Origin: Streptomyces xylophagus
Lineage (GTDB): Bacteria; Actinomycetota; Actinomycetes; Streptomycetales; Streptomycetaceae
Direction: 5' to 3'
DNA: 59,903 nt
Assembly: GCF_000716435.1 (NCBI RefSeq)
Contig: NZ_JNWO01000039.1
Span: forward strand, 1-59,903
Notes under the pieces: generated by a model
Seen by the model: the letters and a program-made list of their open reading frames with translations, nothing else
Told to the model about the DNA's origin: nothing
Databases searched by the model: none
Position numbers and translations under genes: made by a program
Part shown: positions 8,204-18,300 of the stretch, one piece after another
Numbering within the stretch: position 1 is the first letter of the stretch
Layout: every line of letters starts with the position of its first letter

Positions 8204-10129
8204 ATGCCGAGAGTCAAGGTCAGCGTGATCGTTCCCGTCTACAACACCGGGAAGTACGTCGACGAGTGCGCGCCGTCGCTGCTGGGGCAGAGCCTGCCGG
8301 CCGACGAGTACGAGGTCGTCTACGTCGACGACGGTTCGACCGACGACACGCTGAGCCGGCTGCGGAAGATCGCCGCCGGGCACCCGAACGTCCAGGTCCA
8401 CACCCAGCCGAACTCGGGCTGGCCGGGCGCCCCGCGCAATCTCGGCATGCGGCACGCCAAGGGCGAGTACATCCAGTTCGTCGACCACGACGACACGCTC
8501 GGGCCCGAGGCCCTGGAGCGGCTGTACGAGCACGCGAAGCGGAACGACGCGGACGTCGTCCTCGGCAAGATGTCCAGCACGATGGTGCGGCCCCGGCGGC
8601 TGTTCCGGCACACGGTGGACGCCTGCACGATCGAGAACGACGAGCTGATGCAGAGCATGTCGCCGCACAAGATGTTCCGGCGGGCGTTCGTCGAGGAGCA
8701 CGGGCTGCGGTTCCCCGAGGGGCCGTGGATTCTCGAGGACCTGGCGTTCGTGAGCGCGGCCTATCTGGCGGCGGAGCGGATCGCGATCCTCGCGGACTAT
8801 CCCGTCTACTACTGGATGAAGCGGGACGACGGCGGCAACAACACCCGGCACCGTTTCGACCCCCGGCACGGTTTCTGGGCCAACACCCGCACGATCATCG
8901 GCCAGATCAAGGAGGGCACCGCTCCCTCCGAGGACATCGACGCCCTCCAGAACCGCCTGCTCCACCGCCTGTACCACGTCGAGATCCTGTCCCGGGCCCG
9001 TGAGCCCGAGATCCTGCGCGAGGACCCGGCCGAGCAGCGGCAGCGGTTCGAGGCGGCGCGGGAAGTGGCGCGGGAGGAGTTCCCGCCGGCCGTACGGGAG
9101 GGTCTGCCCGCGGTGTCCCGGCTGCGCGCCGAGCTGCTGGAGTCCGGCGACTTCGACGGCGCGGTGACGCTCGCGGAACGCATCCGCGAGGTGAAGGCCC
9201 GCAGCGAGGTCGGCGACCTGCGCTGGGAGGACGGCCGCCTGGTCGCGGACGTCACCCTGGACCTGCTGCGCGGCGACGGCGAACCGCTGGTCCTCGTCGA
9301 ACGGGACGGCAAGCAGTGCCTCGACCCCGAACTGTTGGACGGCGTACCGGGGACGGAGAACGGCTGGGAGGTCCCCGACCCCTTCCGGCTGGCGTACGCG
9401 GAACTGGTGGTGAAGGACCGGGACCGCGAGGACTGGTGGTACCCGGAGGGCGACCTGTCTCTCGACCTACGACCGCTGGGCGAAGGCCGTTCCCAGCTCG
9501 TCGCCTCCGGGCAACTGCGCCTCGACCCGGAGCGGCTGGCGGGCGGCGGTCCGCTGGAGCGCGGGGTGCACGACGTGTGGGCGTTCGTCCAACTGCTGGG
9601 CGTGGACCGGATGGTGAGGTTGACGGGGACAGGTACGGCAGGTGCCCCGGCGGCGGCCCCGGCCCTCACCGGCGGCAGACTCTCACTCCCGTACTGGACG
9701 GGCAGCGGTCAACTCGCCCTCGATGTCGACCAACGGCAGCGCAAGTTCGGCCCGGACACGGCGACGGCCGCCGCGACGAACGCCGAACGGGGTGAACAGA
9801 CCCTGCCCCTCTCGTACTTGGCGGCGACGGCGGACGGCACCCCGGCCCGGGTAAAGGTCACCGTCAGGACGCTGGCAGTGGAAGCCGAGTTGCTCCCCGG
9901 CACCCCCACGGCCCAACTCCGCCTCCCCACCCGCCTGAAGCTCCCGTCCGGCCGCCACCCGGTCACCCTCCCGAAGACAACCGGCCCGATCGCGTACGCG
10001 GTCGTCCGCAACGGCACGGTGCTCCGGCTGGAGGGCCCGGCGTACGAGGGCGGGGGCGGCCGGCGCTTCCTGGACGCGCTCGCGGACAACCGTCAAGTGC
10101 GGCGGGTGCGGGGGCGGTTGGGCCGCTAG
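8204..10129 (+). CDS. Family 2 glycosyltransferase with C-terminal beta-sandwich region
   Basis: A 641-residue protein. Residues 1-230 are a GT-A fold family 2 glycosyltransferase: SVIVPVYNTGKYVDEC, the nucleotide-binding VDDGSTDDT, NSGWPGAPRNLGM, and the metal-binding FVDHDDT. The fold continues with ILEDLAFVSAAYLA (acceptor/catalytic ED region) and YYWMKRDDGGNNTRH. The region after about 330 is beta-rich and resembles the C-terminal domains of TarS/TarP-type wall teichoic acid glycosyltransferases. No membrane segment is visible, so it probably acts on the cytoplasmic face on a wall polymer or another glycan. Sugar donor and acceptor are unknown. It stands alone after a decayed DUF2690 gene. 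Confidence 0.85.
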   Translation: MPRVKVSVIVPVYNTGKYVDECAPSLLGQSLPADEYEVVYVDDGSTDDTLSRLRKIAAGHPNVQVHTQPNSGWPGAPRNLGMRHAKGEYIQFVDHDDTLGPEALERLYEHAKRNDADVVLGKMSSTMVRPRRLFRHTVDACTIENDELMQSMSPHKMFRRAFVEEHGLRFPEGPWILEDLAFVSAAYLAAERIAILADYPVYYWMKRDDGGNNTRHRFDPRHGFWANTRTIIGQIKEGTAPSEDIDALQNRLLHRLYHVEILSRAREPEILREDPAEQRQRFEAAREVAREEFPPAVREGLPAVSRLRAELLESGDFDGAVTLAERIREVKARSEVGDLRWEDGRLVADVTLDLLRGDGEPLVLVERDGKQCLDPELLDGVPGTENGWEVPDPFRLAYAELVVKDRDREDWWYPEGDLSLDLRPLGEGRSQLVASGQLRLDPERLAGGGPLERGVHDVWAFVQLLGVDRMVRLTGTGTAGAPAAAPALTGGRLSLPYWTGSGQLALDVDQRQRKFGPDTATAAATNAERGEQTLPLSYLAATADGTPARVKVTVRTLAVEAELLPGTPTAQLRLPTRLKLPSGRHPVTLPKTTGPIAYAVVRNGTVLRLEGPAYEGGGGRRFLDALADNRQVRRVRGRLGR

Positions 10130-10151
10130 GCCCCTGTCCGGCAGGGTCGGT

Positions 10152-10391
10152 TCAAGGCCGCTCCAAACGCTCCGCGCCGTCCAGCATGTATCGGGGAAGT
10201 TTTGTGTCGGCCGCCAGGATTTCGATGCCGATGAGTCGCCCTTCCGCATCGAAATCCAAATTGATCATCCCGTCCACGTCGATCGGATCGCACGGATACA
10301 TGCGCGCGGACGGGACGGTCACCTGCGGCTCCGTGAAGTAGACATAGGCCGCATTGACCACCGGGTCATAGGTAACCCGCACATCCGCCAT
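10152..10391 (-). CDS. DUF2283 domain protein
   Basis: A 79-residue protein (MADVRVTYDPVVNAAYVYF...). It has the DUF2283 signature: an N-terminal strand with YDP..NAAYVYF, a central INLDFDAEGRLIGIEIL hairpin, and a short helical tail. Small DUF2283 proteins are often found near HTH or toxin-antitoxin-like pairs, and here a DUF397 remnant lies 50 bases away on the other strand. Function is unknown. Confidence 0.85.
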   Translation of the reverse strand: MADVRVTYDPVVNAAYVYFTEPQVTVPSARMYPCDPIDVDGMINLDFDAEGRLIGIEILAADTKLPRYMLDGAERLERP

Positions 10392-10441
10392 ATCAGTTCG
10401 GCCCCTTCGCAGCTTTCAGTCGGGCAATAGCCAGGAGACCA

Positions 10442-10543
10442 ATGAGCACCGGACTTCAGTGGTTCAAGTCGAGCTACAGCAACGACGAGGGCGGCGCCTG
10501 CGTCGAGGTCACCGCCTGGGCCGCGTTCACCGCCAGCCGGTAG
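10442..10543 (+). pseudogene. DUF397 gene with a 78-base internal deletion
   Basis: Encodes only 33 residues: MSTGLQWFKSSYSNDEGG, then ACVEVTAWAAFTASR. The first 12 residues and the last 10 are identical to the intact DUF397 protein at 29467, and the middle 26 residues are gone in frame. In the intact gene the two deletion ends both carry CCGCCTG (29537 and 29615, exactly 78 bases apart). Unlike the intact copy it has no HTH partner gene upstream. A short functional peptide is possible but unlikely, because the conserved DUF397 core is lost. Confidence 0.75.
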
Positions 10544-10564
10544 TCGGTAGTCGGCTTCGGGCAG

Positions 10565-11950
10565 TTACTGCGGGAAGTCCGCGCGCACGGACAGTTCCCG
10601 GGCGTCGGACGCCGTCACGCCGGTCGTCCCGGCGGGGAGCAGAACGCTGGTGTCGTAGTTCTCGTACTGGTCCGAGATCAGGAGGTCGGCGTAGCCGTCC
10701 CGGTTCACATCGCGGAGTCGGACGTGGATACCGAAGGCCGCCTGCGACACGGCGTTGCCCGGCACACCCGCTGTCGCACGGCTGAACCACCGCGAACCCG
10801 CGCCGGTCAGACCGCTCCGGCCGCCGCGCAGGACGTGGACGCCGCCCGCCCCGTTCGCGGAGCCCACTTTCTCGTACGGCACGCCGACCGCGAGGTCCGG
10901 GTAGCCGTCGTGGTCGGTGTCGCCCGCCGAGACGGAGACACCGAACTGCTCGTCCTTGGCGGCGGCGGTGGCGACACCGGCGGTGGACTGGCTGAGACGG
11001 TATGAACTCGCGGCTCCCCTCGTTCCACCGCGCAGCACGACGACCGATCCGGCGTGCTTGTTGTACGGGGTGTCGCTGACGGCGAGGTCGCCGTAGCCGT
11101 TCTTGTCGAAGTCGGCGATGACGCCGGTCGGGCTCCAGTCCGGTGCGGTCGTGTCGTACGTCGTGAACGTGCCCGCCTTGATGGTGGAACCGCCCTGCAG
11201 GAACCACGCGGCCTGCGTCATACGGCCGTTCTTCTCGCCCTGGCCGAGCACGTACAGGTCGGTGGCCTTGTCCTTGGTCACTTTGCCGGCGACCAGGCCG
11301 GTCGGCTCGAACACGTGGGTGACGCTCGGCTGGGGACGGTGTGTGGTGACCTTGCCGGTGGTGCCGGACTTCGAGAAGCCGCCCCGGTAGACGTACACCT
11401 TCTCGATGTCGCTGACCGCGAGGTCCGGCTTGCCGTCGCCGTCGAAGTCGCCGGCCGCGAGGGACCAGCCGAACTCGTAGTCGGCGTGGGGTGACCTGAG
11501 GGGGAGCCGGGTCGCACTGGACGACAGGCCGGACCTCGATCCCCACACGATGGTGACGGTGCCCTGCGCGGCCCGCGTGGCGACCTTCTCGGTCTTGTCG
11601 GCGACGGCGAGGTCGGCGTACCCGTCCCGGTTGAAGTCGGCGGTGGCCAGCGACTCGCCGAACGCGTCGACGTATCCCCCGGCGTCTCCGGACTTCCCGG
11701 GTATCCCCGGGCTGTTCTGCGTGATCGTCCTGCTCATGCTCCCGGGCCCGCTCGCCGTCCCGTACGTCACAGTGAACGAACCACTGTCACCCACCACGTA
11801 GTCGCGGTAGCCGTCACCGTTGAAGTCATCGGCGTACTTGGCGGGGGTGGCGGCACTCGCGGCGCCGACCGAGAGGGTGACCAGCCCGCCGATGAGCGCG
11901 GCGGCAACGGCCGTCGCGAGGGCGATACGGGAGGTCGTGCGTCTGAACAT
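10565..11950 (-). CDS. Secreted FG-GAP/VCBS repeat protein
   Basis: 461 residues. It has a Sec signal peptide (MFRRTTSRIALATAVAAALI to GAASA) and at least six FG-GAP units with calcium-binding loops of the integrin alpha type: DFNGDGYRDYVVG, DFNRDGYADLAVA, DFDGDGKPDLAVS, DFDKNGYGDLAVS, DTDHDGYPDLAVG and DVNRDGYADLLIS. A seven-bladed beta-propeller is likely. The start ATG follows AGGAAGAAACGC. It is an extracellular protein of unknown ligand. It lies downstream of the RHS toxin and immunity genes on the same strand but has its own ribosome site and a gap of about 140 bases. Confidence 0.88.
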   Translation of the reverse strand: MFRRTTSRIALATAVAAALIGGLVTLSVGAASAATPAKYADDFNGDGYRDYVVGDSGSFTVTYGTASGPGSMSRTITQNSPGIPGKSGDAGGYVDAFGESLATADFNRDGYADLAVADKTEKVATRAAQGTVTIVWGSRSGLSSSATRLPLRSPHADYEFGWSLAAGDFDGDGKPDLAVSDIEKVYVYRGGFSKSGTTGKVTTHRPQPSVTHVFEPTGLVAGKVTKDKATDLYVLGQGEKNGRMTQAAWFLQGGSTIKAGTFTTYDTTAPDWSPTGVIADFDKNGYGDLAVSDTPYNKHAGSVVVLRGGTRGAASSYRLSQSTAGVATAAAKDEQFGVSVSAGDTDHDGYPDLAVGVPYEKVGSANGAGGVHVLRGGRSGLTGAGSRWFSRATAGVPGNAVSQAAFGIHVRLRDVNRDGYADLLISDQYENYDTSVLLPAGTTGVTASDARELSVRADFPQ

Positions 11951-12090
11951 GCGTTTCTTCCTGTGCTGTTGCTCGGCGGGCCGTCGGCGGAACCCGGCAC
12001 GGATCGCCGGACCCTGGACTCGGTCACGGACAACCGGCAGGCGCGGCGGGAGCGGTTAGGGCGCCAGTGAGGGGCCGCCCAACCCGCGCC

Positions 12091-12348
12091 TCACTCGCTT
12101 TCGGTCATTCCAATACTGAAAGGAACCCTTCGGATGAATTCCGCAGAATGCGGATCGGATTCAGCCGAGGCCACTCTGTCCAGTAGTTGCATGAATTCGA
12201 GCCGCTCCGCCTGCGTGAGCTTGAGCAGTTCGTATCCCATGCTTTCCAGGCCGCGGACAGCTGTATCCGGGTCCACTTCGTCCGGCTCGGATTCCTCCAA
12301 CAGCATCATTGCGGCGACAACCGCCCTGATCAGGGGTTCCGCATTCAT
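12091..12348 (-). CDS. Putative immunity protein for the RHS toxin
   Basis: An 85-residue acidic, mostly helical protein (MNAEPLIRAVVAAMMLLEES...). Its ATG at 12348 begins one base after the TAA stop of the toxin gene, so it is almost certainly translated by coupling. A small acidic cytoplasmic protein encoded directly after a Hint-nuclease tip is the classic layout of an immunity gene in polymorphic toxin loci. I do not recognise the family. An upstream in-frame ATG at 12360 would overlap the toxin gene and has no better ribosome site. Confidence 0.7.
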   Translation of the reverse strand: MNAEPLIRAVVAAMMLLEESEPDEVDPDTAVRGLESMGYELLKLTQAERLEFMQLLDRVASAESDPHSAEFIRRVPFSIGMTESE

Positions 12349-12349
12349 T

Positions 12350-15300
12350 TTACAGCCCAATCCTCACGACTATCGTCGAAACATCCGCGAACGTCATAAA
12401 CCGGTTCATCGCCGCGAGCGCTGCTTCGTCAGGGACCTCATACACGGCAGTGAGGCCATGGTAGGCCGCCGTGGCCGCCTGTCTTCTCGCCTGATCAACG
12501 GACTTCTCCGTGAACATGGGATTCAGCTTCCGGTCGATTATCTCACTGCCGTTCACGCCGTCGAACTTCGCGGTGACGACCGTTCCGTCTGCGGCGGGCA
12601 TTTCCAGCTGCGGCGCGAGGGCACGTCTGCTGGCCACGCTGGAACGAGCTCCCGTGGTGCCCGACTGATACTCGTACGCATTGCTCGGCATTCCCCTGCG
12701 ACCCTTGCTGAGGTCGCCGCCCTCCTCGACCCAGGTCGCTGCCGATTCCGCATCGCCGCAGTTGTGGACCAGCACCGCCGTAGCCCCGGCGAGCGCATAA
12801 TACGTATGCGTCCCGGACACGGTCAGGTTGTTGACCGTAGCCGTCTGCGTCCACGCCCGTACCGCCTTGACCTGGACGTACGTCCCGGCCGACGTCTGCA
12901 GCCAGTCACCCGACCGGAGTTCGCTCGCCTTCGCCCAGCGGTGCAGCTTCGGCAGCCAGATCGGGTGGCCGTCCGTCGCGGTGATCGACTTGCCGTTGGC
13001 CAGGGTCAGGCGGACGAGGTGCTTGGTGCCGTGGCCCTCGATCGTGGCTGTCACCGTGCGGGACGCCGTCGTGCCGAGGATCGGGTCCGTCGACCTGACC
13101 TTGTCGCCGGGGCGCAGGTCCTTGATCGCCTTGGTCTTGCCGTTGGCCAGCAGCACCCGCGTGTTCGGCGTGAAGCTGTTGCACTTGCCGCCCGACTCGA
13201 CCGCGTCCTCGCCGGCATCCGACGCCTTGCCGGCGTCCTTCTCGCCCGTCTTCGCCGCCGACTTCTCCGACGCCTTGGCCGCGGATTTCTCCGTCGCCTT
13301 GGCCGCCTTCTCCTCGGCCGTCTTGACGACCTTCTTCTCGACGGCCTTGGTCGCGGTCTTCACGGCCGTCTTTTCCGCCGTCTTCACCGCAGCCTGTTCC
13401 GCGCCCCGCGCCAGCACTCCGCCGCCGAAGCGCATTCCGCCGCGGGCCGCGGCCAGGGCCACGCCCCCTTCCCCGAAGGTCGCGACCGTGATGATGATCG
13501 TGGCCGCCGCCATCAGGCAGGTGCCGAGGGTCGGGTTGGTGGCGCAGCTGACGATGTCGGCGAGGCCCGAGTACTCGTACGCCACGTGCGCGACCGTCTT
13601 GGTGGCGGACCAGGCCGCGTGCTTGATCTGGGACCAGCCCCACATCTGGCCGTTGGGGTCCTCCTTCGTCACCGGGCTGTTGTCCGCGTACGCGTAGCCG
13701 CCCAGTTGGAGGAGATCGGAGAAGTCCATCACCGGGTCCAGTGACGTGAAGCGGCCTGTCACCGGGTCGTAGTCGCGTGCGCCCAGGTGGATCAGGCCCG
13801 TGCTCGACTCGTCCGCGCCGCCGATGTACGCGCGGGAGCCCGCCCAGCCCGTCAGCGACGTCTCGAGGTCGCCGCGCAGGTTGCCCCAGGCGTCGTAGGA
13901 CCGGGTCTGGACCGCCATTCCGGAGGCCAGTTTGATCTGGACGGTGGCCGTGCCCTGGGGGTTGGTGACCTGGGCGACCAGGGTGTGGGCGCTGGTGGCG
14001 CTGGAGGTGTAGCGGACGACGGTGGGGGCGCCGGCCTGGGCGTAGCTGCGCATCGCCTTGGTGGCGGTGGAGGTCTGGGAGCCCATCACCTCGGTCTCGC
14101 CGAGGTAGAGGGTGGTCCAGCCGCCGGTGGTCTTGGAGATGCGGTTGCCGTCCGCGTCGTAGAGGTACGACGTGCTCGCGGCGAGGGTGAACTTCTGGGT
14201 GTCGGCGCTCGCCGTGCACGCGGCCAGGGTCAGGTCGGCGCTGACGGTGGCGCTCGCCACGTTCAGGCAGAGCTTGGACGCCGTGTTGTAGAAGGTGCCG
14301 TCGGACCTGAGCGTGAATGACTGGGTCGTCGCGTCCGGTACGCAGGTCTTCAGCGTGATCGTCGAACCGGTCGTCGTGCCCGATGCCGTGGCGCACTTGC
14401 CGAGGACCGTCAACTTGCCGCCGTTGGCGGTGAACTTCTGTCCTGCCGTGCCGTTGCAGGTGTAGATCTGGATGACGTTGCCGTCGGTCGTGTGGCCGCC
14501 GGCGTCGTCCATGCACAGGCCGCCGGGGCCGGTGATCGCGCCCGAGCCGGCGCCGAACCCGGTGACCGTCTTCAGCAGGCCTTCACCGTCGTAGACGAAG
14601 GACTGGGTGTCGCCGTTGATGGTGCGGGTGCCCGTGCGGCCCGCGTCGTCGAAGGTCGCCGAGTTCGTCTCGGTGACGGTCTTCGTGCCGGAGTCCGCCG
14701 CCGTGACCGTCTTCTGCGTCCAGCCGGTGAGGGTGTCCGGCTGGCCGGTGTCCCCGTAGGCGTACGAAGTCGAGCCGTCCAGCGCGGTGTTGAGGGCGCC
14801 GGTGGAGGTGCGCTGGGTGCTGTGGTCGGTGAGGGTGGAGCGGTTGCCGAGGTCGTCGTAGCGGTACGACTGCCAGTACGGGAGGCTGCCGTAGGCCGCC
14901 GTGCCGGTGGCGATGGTGGAGGTGGACGGGGTGCCGCCGACCGTGCCGGAGGCGGTCGCCGAGGTGTCGGTCGCCTTCCAGGTGGTGCCGGCGGAGTCCG
15001 TGCAGGACTTCGTCGTCGCGCCGGTCCAGGCCTCGACGAGCTGGCCGCGGGCGTCGTAGGTGAAGCACTGGTTGTCCCACGTGGTGGTGCCCGAGGTGGT
15101 CGAACCCGTCGCCACCAGGCTGGTGTTGCCGGCCTGGTCGTAGGCGTAGGCCGACTGGGAGACCAGGCCGCTCGCCGTCTGGGTGGCCGCGTAGGAGTGG
15201 AGGAGGAGGCCGGTGGAGTCGTCGTAGAGGGCGCTGGTCCACACCCGGTAGGGGTTCTTGCCGCTGGTGGAGCGGGTGATCTGGCCGTACGGGTTGTAGA

Positions 15301-18300
15301 CCGCGCCGGTGGTGTACCAGTCCCAGCCGGAGGTGGAGACGGGCAGGTCCTGGGTGTTGTAGCGGGTGACGACCTTCTCGGCGGTGGTCATGCCGCCGGG
15401 GGTGGCGGGGAGTGTGGTGGTGAGCGGCTTGCCGGTGCGGGTGTAGGTGTACGACCAGTGGTACGAGCCCGAGAGGTTGTCGGTGGAGCCGCTGACCGCC
15501 GGGACGGTGACCGTCTTGCCGGTCAGCTGCCCGTCCTCGGTGTAGCCGGTGGCCTCGCTGACGATGTCGCCGGTGGTGGAGCCGAGCGTGGTGTGGCGGA
15601 TCGACTTGGCGGGCAGGCCGATGCCCTTGGTGGCGGTGTCGTAGGTCCACTCGTCGGTCGGGAACGCGTCGGAGCCGACGGTGAGGGTGCTCTTGCGGCC
15701 CAGCGGGTCGTAGCCGTAGTGCAGGATCTTGCCGGTGGCGTCCTTGGTCTGGGTGACGTGGTCGGCGTCGTCGTACCAGGTCTGGCTGGTGCCGGAGTCC
15801 GGGTCGGTGCTGAGGCGCACGCGGTGCCGGGAGTCGTAGGTCCAGGTCCAGAGGTGGCCCGACTTGTCCTTGACCTGGGTGCGGTTGCCGAGCGCGTCGT
15901 AGGTGGTCTCGGTGTAGGTGTTCGTGCTGCGGTCGGCGTTGGTGTACGTGATCGCCTTGACCGCGCGGCCCAGCGCGTCGCCGAGGGTCTTCGTGGCGGT
16001 GGCGCCGGTGGGCGGGACGACGGTGACGGAGGCGTCGGTGTCGCTGTAGGTGTTGGTGGCGGTGGCGAAGTCCGCGTTGTGGTGCAGGGTCGTCGAGGTG
16101 AGCGGGCGGCCGAGGCCGTCGTAGGTCGCCCTCGTCGAGTTGGGGATCGACTGCTGGCTGGTGGGGATGTACGGCGTGGTGGCCGGCAGGCCGAGGACGT
16201 AGTAGCCGTTGTCGGTGCGGACGGGGGCGCCGTGGTCGTTGTAGCGGACCGAGGTGACCAGGCGGCCGAGGCCGGTGGCGTCCGGTGCCTGGGTCTGCAC
16301 GGTGCGGCCCATGCCGTCGTAGAAGGTGACGGACTGGGTGTAACTCCCGTTGTCCTTCAGGCTCTTGGTGATGACCCGGGTCGGGGTCTTGGTGCCCAGC
16401 GCGTAGCTGATCGTCGTGGAGGGCAGGTCGTCGGCGTCGCCGGGCTGCCAGCCCTTGACCAGGCGGCCGAGGAGGTCGTACTCGTAGCGGGTCTTGTTGC
16501 CGTTGGGGTCGGTGGTGAGCGTGGTCAGGCCGCGGGCCGGGTCGATCGTGGTGATCGTCGCCTGCGACTTGGCGTTGGTGATGGTGGTGCCGGTGATGAC
16601 GTACGGGCTGCTGCCGGGGTTGTAGGCGGTCCTGGTGACGTTCTTCCCGGCGTCGGTGACCTTGTTGGCGCGGCCGTAGACGTCGTACTCGGTGAGGGAG
16701 CCGGTGATCGTGCCGGTGCCCTCGCCGTCGAGGGACTTCTCGCTGGTGGCGTCGCCGGCGTCGTTGTAGCCGGCGGTGACGTCGGAGACGACCGCGGCGG
16801 TGGCCGCGCTCGACACGTCGTCGCAGTCGGTCGCGGTGGTCAACGTCCGCTTGGGCAGGCCGTAGAGGTTCGTGGACGCCCTGTTGTCGAAGGTGGTGAG
16901 GGTGCAGGTTCTGTCGCCGACCGTGGGTGTGGTGTCGCCGGGGCTCGCCAGGGTGACGGTCGCGACCTCGCTCAGCTTCGGCAGGCCGTCGTCGTCCATG
17001 GCGGTGGTGGTGCGGGTGCCGCGCCACTTGCCGTTGTAGGCGGTCAGGTCGTCGACGCGCTTGACGTACGTCCGCTTCGCCACGAGGTCGCTGTCGCCGG
17101 TGCGCTTGCGGGTGGCCGTGACCGTGCTGGTGCCGGGGAGGGTGATCACCCGGCTGTGTGCCGCCGCCGCGCTCTCGCTGGAGACGTAGGTGACGGTCTC
17201 GGCGGACTGGCCCGCGTTCTCGTCGGCGTCGTCGGCGGAGAGGGTGGCGCCGGTGTCGTCCTTGAGGGTCGTGCCGGAGCCGCGCAGGTAGTAGGTGGTC
17301 GTCTTCGAGCGGGTGGCGGCGGAGCCGTCGGGGTCGCCGACCCTGGTGGTGACGGAGGCGTAGCCACGCCATTCGCTGTGGGTGCGCTGCGAGGGCTTGG
17401 TGAACTCGGCGTCGGTCTTGGCCCAGTAGCCGCCGCCCCCGTACTCGTACGTCGTGACGACGTCGGGTGAGGCGAGCGCGGTCGTGGTGACGACCGTGTC
17501 CTGCTCGGTGACCTTGCCGACGGTGTACTTGTTGAACCAGGCCAGCGGCGGGTTGTCGAGGTTCTCGTCGGGCGACCAGTGCACGGGGTAGCAGGCGGCC
17601 GTGTTGTCGGCGATGTCGGTGGTCGCCGGGGCGTAGGTGCAGCCCTTGTTGTAGTCGACGACCGTCTTCTTGCCGTTCTCGTCCGTGATCCCGGTGATGC
17701 GCGGGTGCCAGTACGTCAGCTCGATGTCGTCGCTGTTGGTGCGGACCCGGTTGGGGTAGGCGGTGCCGTCGAAGACGACCGCCGGCAGGGTCTGGCCGGG
17801 GGCGTCGTCCGGGTCGGTAGTGTCGGTGTCGTAGGCGCCGTGCTGGACGGAGGACAGCCACAGGCCCGGGGAGGTCTGGTACCAGCCGGACTCGAAGGCG
17901 TGGTTGAGGGTCCACTCGTCGATCGGGTACAGGGTGCTGGTGCCGTCCCGGTGGGCCCAGGTGACGACCTTCTCCAGACGCTTGCGGGTCCAGAAGGAGG
18001 GGAACGTCGGGCACTGTTTGGCGGTGTCCGACTTGCAGTTGAGGGTGGCCGGGGTGTCGTACCAGACGCGGTACTTCTCCGGGTCGCCCGACGTGAAGTT
18101 GTCGGCGTCGCACTTGCTGGCGGACGCGGCGAGGCAGCGCTCGTCGGTCTTGAACTGCACCTTGGCGGCCGGGACCGCGCCGAGGTCGTCCTTGTTCAGG
18201 CCGTACTCGATGGTCAGCGGGTAGGAGCCGCGCTGGTACTTGACGTTCGTCTTGGTCGACTTGTTCTTGGCGTAGTAGTTGTCCTCCTGCTGGTAGGTGA

